A DNA stretch of 12,561 nucleotides from JANMDR01 sp031376425 (GTDB taxonomy: Bacteria > Pseudomonadota > Gammaproteobacteria > Burkholderiales > Usitatibacteraceae). Every line of letters begins with the position of its first letter. The first letter of the stretch is position 1. The translations under genes and the position numbers were made by a program. A model generated the notes under the pieces. It saw only the letters and a list, made by a program, of their open reading frames with translations, ran no database searches and was not told the DNA's origin. Where the stretch lies: assembly GCA_031376425.1 (NCBI GenBank), contig JANMDR010000135.1:1-12561 (forward strand), read 5' to 3'. This document shows positions 5,995 through 12,561 of the stretch, one piece after another.

Positions 5995-7749
5995 TTAATG
6001 CTTAATATAAAAGTAGAGCAGCAATAAATTGGCAAACACGGAGGCGGCGAGCGCTAATTTCAACATCAATAAGGGTGCGCGCTGCATTAGGGGCATACGC
6101 CGAGGCACAGTTAAGGGCCTACTAGCACCGCGTTCTAAGGCCAGTAAAAATTCTTCCGCTGTTTCAAATCTATCGGCTTTATCACGCGCACAGGCACGCA
6201 GCAGCACTGCTTCCAACCACGCTGGTAGGTCGGGGCGAAAGCGTGTGGGTGGCAGGGGATCACCAAATTTTGGATGCTGAAATGGCTCTACTTCACCATA
6301 GGGAAATTTGCGCGTTAGTAGTTGATACAAGGTCACGCCGCAGGCATACAAATCACTTTGCACCGATGCGGCTTCGCCAGCAATTAACTCCGGTGCCATA
6401 TAGGAAGGCGTGCCCGGATTATTAATTTCTGATAAATCCGAACCATCGGATGCGGCCACGCCAAGATCTAAAATGCGCAAGCGCTTATCGGTGCCTAGAT
6501 GCAAATTATCAGGCTTAATATCGCGATGCAAAATAGAAAGCCGATGCAATGCCGCCACACCTTTTAGTAGGCGAATGCCTAACTGCACCGCCTCCGCCGC
6601 CGTGGTGTGATGCCCATGCGCCAAGGTTGCGGCCAAGGTGGCACCTTCATGCCACGTCATTAAATAATACAAATGCTGCCGCGCCTCATGGGGAATCACT
6701 TGCGGAAAATAATGCGAGGTAACGCGCCGCGTTAGCCATTCTTCATGCACTAGCGCGGCATTGGCGTGGTCATCGGCATTGTCATGCAGGGTCTTTAAAA
6801 CCAGTTGTGCGCCATCGCTCAAGCGCGTGACGCGGTAAAGCACGGTGATGCGCGAATCATGTATTACCGCATCAATTTTTAAACCATCAATATGGCTGCC
6901 AAGCCGCAATTTTGGCGGCACGGGCAGGCTTGCAGCTTCTACAAAACGATCCCGCAAATTACTTTCAGGCACACTCAAAATCTGCACCACCATGGCCGTA
7001 CAATTATCTTTAGCGCCGTGCGCTACTGCTAGGCGGGTTAGCTCTAGTGCGGCTTGTTGCGGATCACTAAACTGGGCTATGGTTTCGCTAATACGCGCAT
7101 CGCTTAGGCTAGTCCAAACACCATCGGTGAGCAAGATAAAAATGTCATTGGTATGGATTGCGCCTTCAGAAAAATCAAGGTCAAGCCGCGCATCTAAACC
7201 CACCGCTCGTTTCAGCACATTGGTAAGCTCAGGGTGATCCCATAAATGATCTTGCGTTAGGCATTGGATGATGCCATCACGCCGTAAGTAAATGCGCGAA
7301 TCACCCACGTGCGCAGTGGTGTAACGCGCACCGCGTAAGCACAGCGCCGATAGAGTACAAGCCATACTGGCAGTTTGGCGCAATTGCTGACCACGGCTTA
7401 ATAACCATGTATTCAGTGCGGTTAACACCTTATCAAAGCTTAGGGGAATGCTCCATGTTTCTGGCGTCGCATAAAAATCAGCTAACAGCCCACGCACCAC
7501 GTATTCTGCGGCTTCACGGCCATTGGCGTGACCACCAAGGCCATCAGCAATGGCGGCCAGCACACCCTTGCTATCAAGGTCAGCACCATCGGGGGTGACG
7601 GCACCACAAAAATCTTCATTGTGTTGCCGTGGGCCGTTGAGCGACGCATGACCGATATTAATTTTTGGCGCGGCAGGTTTTGGGCGCACCGGTAGGGCGA
7701 GCACATTATTGGCTGCTAAGGTGGGCACCGATTTTGCCACGACGGTCAT
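5995..7749 (-). CDS. Fused PP2C-type phosphatase / Ser-Thr protein kinase with C-terminal membrane anchor
   Basis: This encodes 584 residues. Residues about 30-260 are a PP2C phosphatase with its metal ligands in place: RQHNEDF (41-47), ADGLGGH (68-74), HVGDSR (147-152), LTDG (207-210) and KDNCTA (247-252). Residues about 285-540 are a eukaryote-like kinase: K319 in LVLKT, E336/E337 as the alpha-C glutamate, HRDIKPDN (408-415), DLG (428-430, in place of DFG) and the MAPEL anchor of the activation segment (451-455). The glycine-rich loop is degenerate. A hydrophobic helix at about 560-581 anchors the C-terminus in the membrane. Similar fusions lie in nitrate-assimilation clusters of Pseudomonas (the PA1782 type, from memory), but I know of no established target. 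It starts 1 nt after the transporter stop and ends 2 nt before nasA, so co-expression is near certain. Modification of the transporter or reductase is only a hypothesis. Confidence 0.9.
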   Translation of the reverse strand: MTVVAKSVPTLAANNVLALPVRPKPAAPKINIGHASLNGPRQHNEDFCGAVTPDGADLDSKGVLAAIADGLGGHANGREAAEYVVRGLLADFYATPETWSIPLSFDKVLTALNTWLLSRGQQLRQTASMACTLSALCLRGARYTTAHVGDSRIYLRRDGIIQCLTQDHLWDHPELTNVLKRAVGLDARLDLDFSEGAIHTNDIFILLTDGVWTSLSDARISETIAQFSDPQQAALELTRLAVAHGAKDNCTAMVVQILSVPESNLRDRFVEAASLPVPPKLRLGSHIDGLKIDAVIHDSRITVLYRVTRLSDGAQLVLKTLHDNADDHANAALVHEEWLTRRVTSHYFPQVIPHEARQHLYYLMTWHEGATLAATLAHGHHTTAAEAVQLGIRLLKGVAALHRLSILHRDIKPDNLHLGTDKRLRILDLGVAASDGSDLSEINNPGTPSYMAPELIAGEAASVQSDLYACGVTLYQLLTRKFPYGEVEPFQHPKFGDPLPPTRFRPDLPAWLEAVLLRACARDKADRFETAEEFLLALERGASRPLTVPRRMPLMQRAPLLMLKLALAASVFANLLLLYFYIKH

Positions 7750-7750
7750 T

Positions 7751-8965
7751 TTAAATTTTTGCAGCCGTTAAGTGTGCAGCGCCCCAAGTGGTGCGCCAGC
7801 GGGTTTTAACACCGGCTAGTCCAGCAAAAGCCACTAATGCCAAGCCCGCAAAAATCATAAATCCAGTGCTATAGCTGCCGGTGAGCTGTTTAGAAAATCC
7901 AAGGCTTGAGGCCAGATAAAACCCACCAATGCCACCGGCCATTCCTACCAAGCCCGTCATCACGCCAATTTCTTTACGGAAGCGCTGCGGCACCAGTTGA
8001 AACACCGCGCCATTGCCCATGCCCAAGCACAGCATAGCGCAGGCAAAAACCAGTAAAGCCGCATATTGTGAAGCAATACCGTAGGCCACGATTGCCAAGG
8101 CAATGGCCGCGCCGATATACATAAATGAGAGTGATTTAATGCCGCCAACACGGTCAGCAAAGGCTCCACCAATGGGGCGCATCAAGCTGCCTGCAAAAAC
8201 GCAAGCTGCCGTGAAATAACCCGCCTTTTGCGGCGTTAGGCCGTATACATCATTGAAATAAATAGTGAGTGATGAGGCTAGACCGACAAAGCCGCCGAAG
8301 GTAACCGAATAGAACAACATGAACCACCAGGCATCACGCTCGCGCAGCACCTTGAGGTAATCCGCCAATTTTTTCGGCGGCGGGCATTCGGGGCTGTCTT
8401 TTGCTAAAACCATATACAACACCAAGGTAATTGAAAGCGGTATGAGCGCTAAACCAAACACGTTTTGCCAGCCATAGGCCGCCGCTAAGCCGGGCGCAAA
8501 CAGCGCAGCAAAGGCGGTGCCAGAATTACCCGCACCCGCAATACCTAAAGCCCGCCCCTGAAAATGCGGGGGATACCAGCGTGAAGCCAGTGGTAATGCT
8601 ACCGCAAATGAGGCACCAGCAACACCGAGAAAAACGCCCATAATTAAAGTGTCGCGATACGAATGCAGCCCCACCTGCCACGCTACAGCCATCGCAATAA
8701 GCACAATGATTTGACCAATCAAGCCAGCAAGTTTTGGCTTTAAATGGTCAACCATCACACCCATGACCAAGCGCAGCAAGGCTCCAGAAAGCACTGGAAT
8801 AGCTACCATCAAGCCTTTTTGCGCGGGGGTTAAGCCTAAATCTTTGGCAATTTGCACGCCTAAGGGGCCAAGCAATACCCAAACCATGAAGGCGATATCA
8901 AAATAAAGAAACGCCGCAAATAAAGTTGGGGTGTGGCCAGATTTGAGGAAAGATTTGTTGTCCAT
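7751..8965 (-). CDS. Nitrate/nitrite transporter, MFS NNP family (NarK/NasA type)
   Basis: This encodes 404 residues with about 12 hydrophobic segments, a single NNP-family porter and not a fused double one. It brings nitrate across the inner membrane for the reductase encoded downstream. Key features are R65 in LLRLVMG (helix 2) and R263 in SLMRPIGG (helix 8), the two arginines that bind the anion in NarK. Both nitrate-signature regions are present: GIAGAGNSGTA (141-151) and GMGNGAVFQLVPQRF (315-329) followed by a Gly-rich stretch. The start is the ATG at 8965, with a modest AGGT upstream. Unlike the other junctions it is separated from nirD by 138 bp holding a repeat element, so its translation is independently initiated. 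In assimilatory clusters this gene is variously called narK, nasA or nrtP, so I leave the symbol open. Confidence 0.92.
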   Translation of the reverse strand: MDNKSFLKSGHTPTLFAAFLYFDIAFMVWVLLGPLGVQIAKDLGLTPAQKGLMVAIPVLSGALLRLVMGVMVDHLKPKLAGLIGQIIVLIAMAVAWQVGLHSYRDTLIMGVFLGVAGASFAVALPLASRWYPPHFQGRALGIAGAGNSGTAFAALFAPGLAAAYGWQNVFGLALIPLSITLVLYMVLAKDSPECPPPKKLADYLKVLRERDAWWFMLFYSVTFGGFVGLASSLTIYFNDVYGLTPQKAGYFTAACVFAGSLMRPIGGAFADRVGGIKSLSFMYIGAAIALAIVAYGIASQYAALLVFACAMLCLGMGNGAVFQLVPQRFRKEIGVMTGLVGMAGGIGGFYLASSLGFSKQLTGSYSTGFMIFAGLALVAFAGLAGVKTRWRTTWGAAHLTAAKI

Positions 8966-8993
8966 TTTTCGATGACCTAATTTATTAAACCGC

Positions 8994-9103
8994 CGTCATT
9001 CCAGCGAAGGCTGGAATCCAGTCCTAGACAATCACTGATTGGGCTTTGATGTTGATTAAAGTGTTGGAGGGTGGGCTAGATTCCAGCCTGCGCTGGAATG
9101 ACG
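8994..9103. repeat. 110-bp element with 25-bp terminal inverted repeats between nirD and the transporter gene
   Basis: The ends at 8994-9018 and 9079-9103 are inverted copies with 24 of 25 identical. Each end is itself a hairpin, ATTCCAGC/GCTGGAAT, with a perfect 8-bp stem and a 4-nt loop. The GTCATTCCAGCGAAGGCTGGAATC type is a widespread proteobacterial intergenic repeat, similar in layout to small MITE-like elements. The inner 60 bp has no coding capacity. Its right end touches the nirD stop codon (9104-9106) exactly. In the mRNA the two hairpins would lie between nirD and the transporter gene and could influence decay or read-through. Confidence 0.85.
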
Positions 9104-9439
9104 CTACTTCACCTGAAGCATCACCACACCAGCCTCTACCTTTACCGCAAACGCGTGGGTACAACCGGCATCGGGGGCTACGGCATTGCCGCTATCCAAT
9201 TCAATTTTCCAGCCATGCAATGGGCAGGTAACGGTGCGCTCATGCACAATGCCTTGCGATAGCGGGCCACCTTTGTGGGGGCATTGGTCGCGCACGGCAA
9301 GCACTTCGGTTTCGCTCACTTTGAAAATAGCGATATCGCCGCTTTTTGCCTGCACCACGCGTGAACCCAGCAGCGGAATTTCATCAATGCCGCAAATGCT
9401 AAACCAATCATCTTTTACGAGCATGATGGCCGCACTCAT
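9104..9439 (-). CDS. nirD: Nitrite reductase [NAD(P)H] small subunit, Rieske-type
   Basis: This encodes 111 residues, typical for NirD. It is the small partner of the siroheme nitrite reductase NirB in the cytoplasm. The fold is Rieske-like, and the iron-sulfur ligands are all present: CPH (C53, H55) and CPLH (C72, H75) separated by the usual spacing, with GGPLSQG between. Escherichia coli NirD, from memory, has lost these ligands, so this protein belongs to the assimilatory subgroup likely to bind a [2Fe-2S] cluster. The start is the ATG at 9437-9439, which overlaps the nirB stop as ATGA and implies translational coupling and balanced subunits. A later Met at residue 6 is a less likely start. 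Confidence 0.93.
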   Translation of the reverse strand: MSAAIMLVKDDWFSICGIDEIPLLGSRVVQAKSGDIAIFKVSETEVLAVRDQCPHKGGPLSQGIVHERTVTCPLHGWKIELDSGNAVAPDAGCTHAFAVKVEAGVVMLQVK

Positions 9440-11892
9440 GCTGGCACCTGAATGAGTTCAAACTCGCGCTTTAGCAAACTCTTAGGCTTGGCTTCGGCAC
9501 GTTCGGCCCATGGGTCTTTGTAATCTTGTACGGCGTAGAGCAAACGCTCATAGAGGGCTTGGCGGTTTGCGGCATCGGCAACAATTTTTTCTTTGATGTA
9601 GTCAATGCCAACACGGGCTACGTAGTGCACGGTGCGGTCCAAATAACGGGCTTCTTCGCGGTATAGCTGTAAAAATGCACCGGTGTAAATGCGCACCTCT
9701 TCGTCGGTATCTACCTTCACTAAAAACTGCGCTACTTCCGTTTTAATGCCGCCGTTACCGGCCACATAAATTTCCCAGCCACCGTCTAAGCCAATTAGCC
9801 CCACGTCTTTAATACCGGCTTCACTGCAATTACGTGGGCAGCCAGATACGGCGAGCTTTACTTTATGCGGGCTCCACATACCGAATAACATGCGCTCTAA
9901 ATCAACGCCCATTTCCATCGACTTTTGCGTGCCGAAACGGCAGTGCTCTGAACCTACGCAGGTTTTAACCGTGCGCAAACTCTTGCCGTAGGCATGGCCT
10001 GATACCATACCGGCAGCAGATAAATCGCCCCAAATCTTGGGTAGGTCTTCCTTCTTAATACCGAGCAAATCAATACGCTGGCCGCCGGTAACTTTTACGG
10101 TAGGCACGGCATATTTTTCGGCAGCGTCAGCAATGGCGCGTAGTTCAGTTGGGTTAGTTAGCCCCCCCCACATGCGGGGCACGACGGAATAGGTGCCGTC
10201 TTTTTGAATATTGGCGTGCACTCTTTCATTGATGTAACGGCTTTGCGGATCATCCTCAGCTTCATGCGGCCATGTACTAATTAAATAATAATTGATGGCG
10301 GGGCGGCAGCTCGCGCAGCCATTAGGGGTGCGCCAATTCATGCCGTGATACACCGCCGGAATATTGAGCCACTTTTGGGTGCGAATGCCTTGGCGCACTT
10401 CTTCATGGGTATGATCAGTGCAATTGCATACGGGTTTATTTTTGGAATCCGTGGGCTGGTAAGCACCGCCCACGGTAGAGGCAAGAATTTGTTCAACCAG
10501 ACCAGTGCAAGAACCGCAAGATGATGATGCCTTGGTGTGTTTGCGTACTTCTTCAATGGTAAATAAGCCATTGGCTTTAATTGATTTTACGATATCGCCT
10601 TTACACACGCCATTACAGCCGCACACCTGCGCACTATCGGCCATAGTGGCGGCTTGGGTTTGGCCTTTATGGCCTACATCGCCCAAATTATTTTCGCCAA
10701 ACATTAAGTGATCGCGAATGTTGGAAATATCTTGGCGGTCTTTCATCAATTGAAAATACCAAGAACCATCTGCGGTATCGCCATACAACACCGCACCTTG
10801 AATACGATTCTCTTTGAGCACGATGCGCTTGTACACACCGCCTTGACGGTCATGCAAAATAATTTCTTCGGTATCGGTGCCGCCGCTAAAATCACCGGCA
10901 GAAAACACATCAATGCCAGTTACTTTTAGTTTGGTGGAGGTGACTGAACCTTGATAGCGGGCTATACCATAGTGCGCTAAATGGTTGGCGCATACTTTGG
11001 CTTGTTCAAACAAGGGCGCTACCAAGCCATAGGCAGTGCCACGATGTTCCGCACATTCGCCCACGGCGTAAATACGCGGGTCATAAGTTTGCATAGTGTC
11101 ATTCACCACCACGCCGCGCACGCAATGCAGGCCGGAAGTTTTAGCTAGGGTCATATTAGGGCGAATGCCTGCGGCCATTACTACTAAATCAGCCGGAATC
11201 ACTTCGCCATCGCCAAAGCGCACGGCGCATACGCGCCCAGATTCACCTTGTACTAATTCAGAGGTTTGTTTAGCGAGCTTAAATTTTAAGCCTTTCGCTT
11301 CCAACGAAGCCTGCAACATTTTGGCACCCGCCGCATCAAGCTGGCGTTCCATAATCACATCACCTAAATGCACCACAGTCACATCCATACCGCGCATCGC
11401 CAAGCCATTCGCGGCTTCCAAGCCAAGCAGGCCAGCGCCGATTACTACCGCGTGGGTGTGGGCAGAAGTAGCATCAATCATCGCCTGCGTATCTTTGATG
11501 TCGCGATAGGTAATGACACCCGGTAAATCTTTACCGGGGATAGGTAAAATAAAGGCGGACGAACCGGTAGCTAACAGCAAGCGATCATACTTTGCTACTT
11601 CGCCATCTTCAGCAATAATTTCGCGGCGGGCGCGATCAATTTTTGCCACGCGGCTGCCGCAACGTAAAGTGATGTTGTTATCTTTATACCAATCTAAATC
11701 ATTGAGCATAATTTCTGGCAGGGTCATTTCACCAGACAACACTGGCGACAACAAAATGCGATTGTAATTGCCATGCGGCTCGTCGCCGAACACCGTAATG
11801 TCGAACATATCCGCATTTAGTTTAAGCAATTCTTCCAGCGTGCGCACGCCAGCCATGCCATTACCAACCATTACGAGTTTTAGTTTTTCCAT
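9436..11892 (-). CDS. nirB: Nitrite reductase [NAD(P)H] large subunit
   Basis: This encodes 818 residues and catalyses the six-electron reduction of nitrite to ammonium with NAD(P)H. Domains in order: an FAD/NAD(P) reductase (about 1-300) with GNGMAG (10-15), GAGLLGLEAANG (152-163) and IYAVGECAE (274-282); two BFD-type [2Fe-2S] regions with C424/C426/C459/C462 and C489/C491/C526/C529; and a ferredoxin-like half domain with the siroheme-[4Fe-4S] site, C645-x5-C651 and C685-x3-C689. I prefer the ATG at 11892 because MEKLKLVMVGNG aligns with the N-terminus of known NirB. A TTG at 11901 lies only 4 nt after AGGA and would add three residues, so the start is not fully settled. It is the first gene of the operon, preceded by the sigma-54 promoter and leader, and overlaps nirD by 4 bp. 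Confidence 0.95.
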   Translation of the reverse strand: MEKLKLVMVGNGMAGVRTLEELLKLNADMFDITVFGDEPHGNYNRILLSPVLSGEMTLPEIMLNDLDWYKDNNITLRCGSRVAKIDRARREIIAEDGEVAKYDRLLLATGSSAFILPIPGKDLPGVITYRDIKDTQAMIDATSAHTHAVVIGAGLLGLEAANGLAMRGMDVTVVHLGDVIMERQLDAAGAKMLQASLEAKGLKFKLAKQTSELVQGESGRVCAVRFGDGEVIPADLVVMAAGIRPNMTLAKTSGLHCVRGVVVNDTMQTYDPRIYAVGECAEHRGTAYGLVAPLFEQAKVCANHLAHYGIARYQGSVTSTKLKVTGIDVFSAGDFSGGTDTEEIILHDRQGGVYKRIVLKENRIQGAVLYGDTADGSWYFQLMKDRQDISNIRDHLMFGENNLGDVGHKGQTQAATMADSAQVCGCNGVCKGDIVKSIKANGLFTIEEVRKHTKASSSCGSCTGLVEQILASTVGGAYQPTDSKNKPVCNCTDHTHEEVRQGIRTQKWLNIPAVYHGMNWRTPNGCASCRPAINYYLISTWPHEAEDDPQSRYINERVHANIQKDGTYSVVPRMWGGLTNPTELRAIADAAEKYAVPTVKVTGGQRIDLLGIKKEDLPKIWGDLSAAGMVSGHAYGKSLRTVKTCVGSEHCRFGTQKSMEMGVDLERMLFGMWSPHKVKLAVSGCPRNCSEAGIKDVGLIGLDGGWEIYVAGNGGIKTEVAQFLVKVDTDEEVRIYTGAFLQLYREEARYLDRTVHYVARVGIDYIKEKIVADAANRQALYERLLYAVQDYKDPWAERAEAKPKSLLKREFELIQVPA

Positions 11893-11994
11893 TGAATGCA
11901 ATTCATCCTAGAGTCGATTAAATAAGTCTGGAGGCGTATATATTGTTTGCGCATGTTTGATACTGCCCATCCGCGCATAACTTAATAAAGGCAC

Positions 11995-12010
11995 AGCAAG
12001 TTCTGTGCCA
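11995..12010 (-). promoter_or_regulatory. Sigma-54 (RpoN) promoter of the nirB operon
   Basis: On the minus strand the sequence reads TGGCAC-AGAAC-TTGCT, matching the sigma-54 consensus TGGCAC-N5-TTGC[A/T] at every defined core position, with the invariant GG (-24) and GC (-12) in correct spacing. Transcription would start near 11984, leaving a leader of about 90 nt before the nirB ATG at 11892. Sigma-54 control of nitrate assimilation through NtrC is established in several proteobacteria. Its use here is inferred from the motif and position. Confidence 0.85.
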
Positions 12011-12138
12011 TGCCCTATGCTTGTTTGCTTGCAGGCTGAAGATGCCGGTAAATAGGGGGCTTGATATGATTGAGCGCGGGTTATTTTTTGAGTGCTACGC
12101 ACAAAAGTAATGCAGCGCTTGGTGATAGCCGATTATTT

Positions 12139-12186
12139 TGGTGCGTTTTTATGCGCTAAATTGGTGCATGAATCTTTATGTGGTGC
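12139..12186 (-). promoter_or_regulatory. Candidate NtrC enhancer region upstream of nirB
   Basis: Three GCACCA direct repeats start at 12186, 12167 and 12144 (spacing 19 and 23 bp, close to two helical turns). The middle one lies in an imperfect palindrome, ATGCACCAATTTAGCGCAT (12151-12169), which resembles the NtrC site TGCACC-N5-GGTGCA with 4 of 6 matches in the second half. The sites lie roughly 155-200 bp upstream of the inferred start, a typical distance for a sigma-54 enhancer. The flank up to 12225 is AT-rich. Confidence 0.55.
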
Positions 12187-12225
12187 GTATGCGGCGTATT
12201 TTAAAATTTTAAATGGCGCGGTGTA

Positions 12226-12374
12226 ATTCCCCTCTGTGGAGGGGTGCCCCGCTAGGGGCGGGGTGGTTGGTGGCAACGAAGTCTTACCCAATTATTTGCA
12301 GGGTGCGGTGGCTGCAACAAGACGCAAAAAGCAACCACCCCGCCTCTTCGAGGCACCCCTCCACAGAGGGGAAT
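12226..12374. repeat. 149-bp palindromic element between pip and the nirB control region
   Basis: The ends (12226-12269 and 12332-12374) are inverted copies of about 44 bp, starting ATTCCCCTCTGTGGAGGGGT and ending in GGCGGGGTGGTTG. They differ in only a few bases near a short inner loop. Each arm has its own small hairpins (CCCCTC/GAGGGG; GCCCC-GCTA-GGGGC on the left, GCCTC-TTC-GAGGC on the right). The inner 62 bp has no coding capacity. The type is a familiar GC-rich intergenic repeat in proteobacteria. Lying after the 3' end of pip, it could terminate or insulate that transcript from the nirB control region. Confidence 0.85.
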
Positions 12375-12436
12375 CGAATCGCAGATTATTCACCGACGGA
12401 TTACTTAGCTGGTAGCCGAGGGCACAACACTAAAAC

Positions 12437-12561
12437 CTACCCCCCCAGCCGCGCTTTCAACTTTTCCATCGTTGCAATTAATCTTGCTCTTGTGCCTGGT
12501 TCAAACGCGGAATGTCCGGCATCGTTGATGTTGTGGTATTCCGCTTCGGGCCATGCTTGTG
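12437..12561 (-). CDS. pip: Proline iminopeptidase, C-terminal fragment (runs off the window)
   Basis: The last 41 codons of a minus-strand gene are visible, ending in TAG at 12437-12439. The tail contains AWPEAEYHNINDAGHSAFEP followed by a short helix and a Gly-Gly end. This closely resembles the C-terminus of prolyl aminopeptidase (alpha/beta hydrolase family, EC 3.4.11.5), where the histidine of DAGHS completes the Ser-Asp-His triad. The enzyme removes N-terminal proline from peptides in the cytoplasm. Only the end is visible, so integrity of the rest cannot be judged. It runs in the same direction as the nitrate operon but is separated from nirB by about 540 bp holding a palindromic element and the sigma-54 promoter, so it is probably an independent transcript. 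Confidence 0.8.
   Translation of the reverse strand, partial: QAWPEAEYHNINDAGHSAFEPGTRARLIATMEKLKARLGG

Noticed and set aside
11893..11984. Nitrate-responsive NasT/NasR-type antiterminator leader before nirB.
   Set aside because: The 90-nt leader shows only a loose TGCGC...GCGCA pairing with a 20-nt loop and no terminator hairpin with a U-run, so the two-hairpin plus terminator layout is not supported.
11908..12102. Minus-strand 64-codon frame upstream of nirB, a possible small gene or leader peptide.
   Set aside because: It spans the sigma-54 promoter itself, so the transcript would lack its start. It has no convincing ribosome site and low-complexity composition.
1..12561. CRISPR array, tRNA or rRNA genes, phage or IS transposase genes.
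   Set aside because: No regularly spaced identical repeats with spacers, no cloverleaf or rRNA signature, and no transposase-like or integrase-like protein on either strand.

Overview
The window is a proteobacterial chromosome segment, most likely gamma- or betaproteobacterial, with roughly half G+C by eye. The evidence is the gene content, an assimilatory nitrate cluster of the kind found in Pseudomonas and relatives, and the several families of small palindromic intergenic repeats. I cannot name a genus from the sequence alone.

Region by region: (1) 1-1811, plus strand. A 5'-truncated copy (118-573) of a secreted TIMP/NTR-like protein is followed by a relic that looks like the C-terminus of a Cys/Met-metabolism PLP enzyme (633-728), then the intact parent gene (748-1488) and a 65-residue membrane protein (1614-1811). 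(2) 1812-2424 has no convincing gene. It holds an 85-bp imperfect direct repeat (1828-1912 and 2271-2355) bracketing a fold-back element (1966-2093) and two further hairpins. (3) 2425-11892, minus strand, is one compact operon transcribed right to left: nirB, nirD, a NarK/NasA-type nitrate transporter, a fused PP2C phosphatase/Ser-Thr kinase with a C-terminal membrane anchor, nasA and cobA. (4) 11893-12225 is the operon's control region, with a near-consensus sigma-54 promoter (11995-12010) and upstream NtrC-like sites. (5) 12226-12374 is a palindromic repeat element. (6) 12437-12561 is the 3' end of a proline iminopeptidase gene running off the right edge.

The operon is a complete cytoplasmic route from external nitrate to ammonium. 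The MFS porter brings nitrate in, NasA reduces it to nitrite at a molybdenum centre, and NirBD reduces nitrite to ammonium at a siroheme-4Fe4S centre. CobA starts the siroheme branch that NirB depends on. The kinase/phosphatase sits between transporter and nitrate reductase with 1-2 nt gaps, so it is co-expressed with them, but its target is not evident from sequence. Most gene junctions are overlaps or 1-2 nt gaps. The exception is the 138-bp nirD-transporter gap, which holds a small element ending in two hairpins. A sigma-54 promoter with distant enhancer-like sites points to nitrogen-limitation (NtrC) control. No NasT/NasS/NasR regulator is present in the window.

The most interesting points are the kinase/phosphatase embedded in the pathway, the architecture of the sigma-54 control region, the truncated tandem duplication next to a PLP-enzyme relic, and three unrelated families of palindromic elements around and inside the operon.
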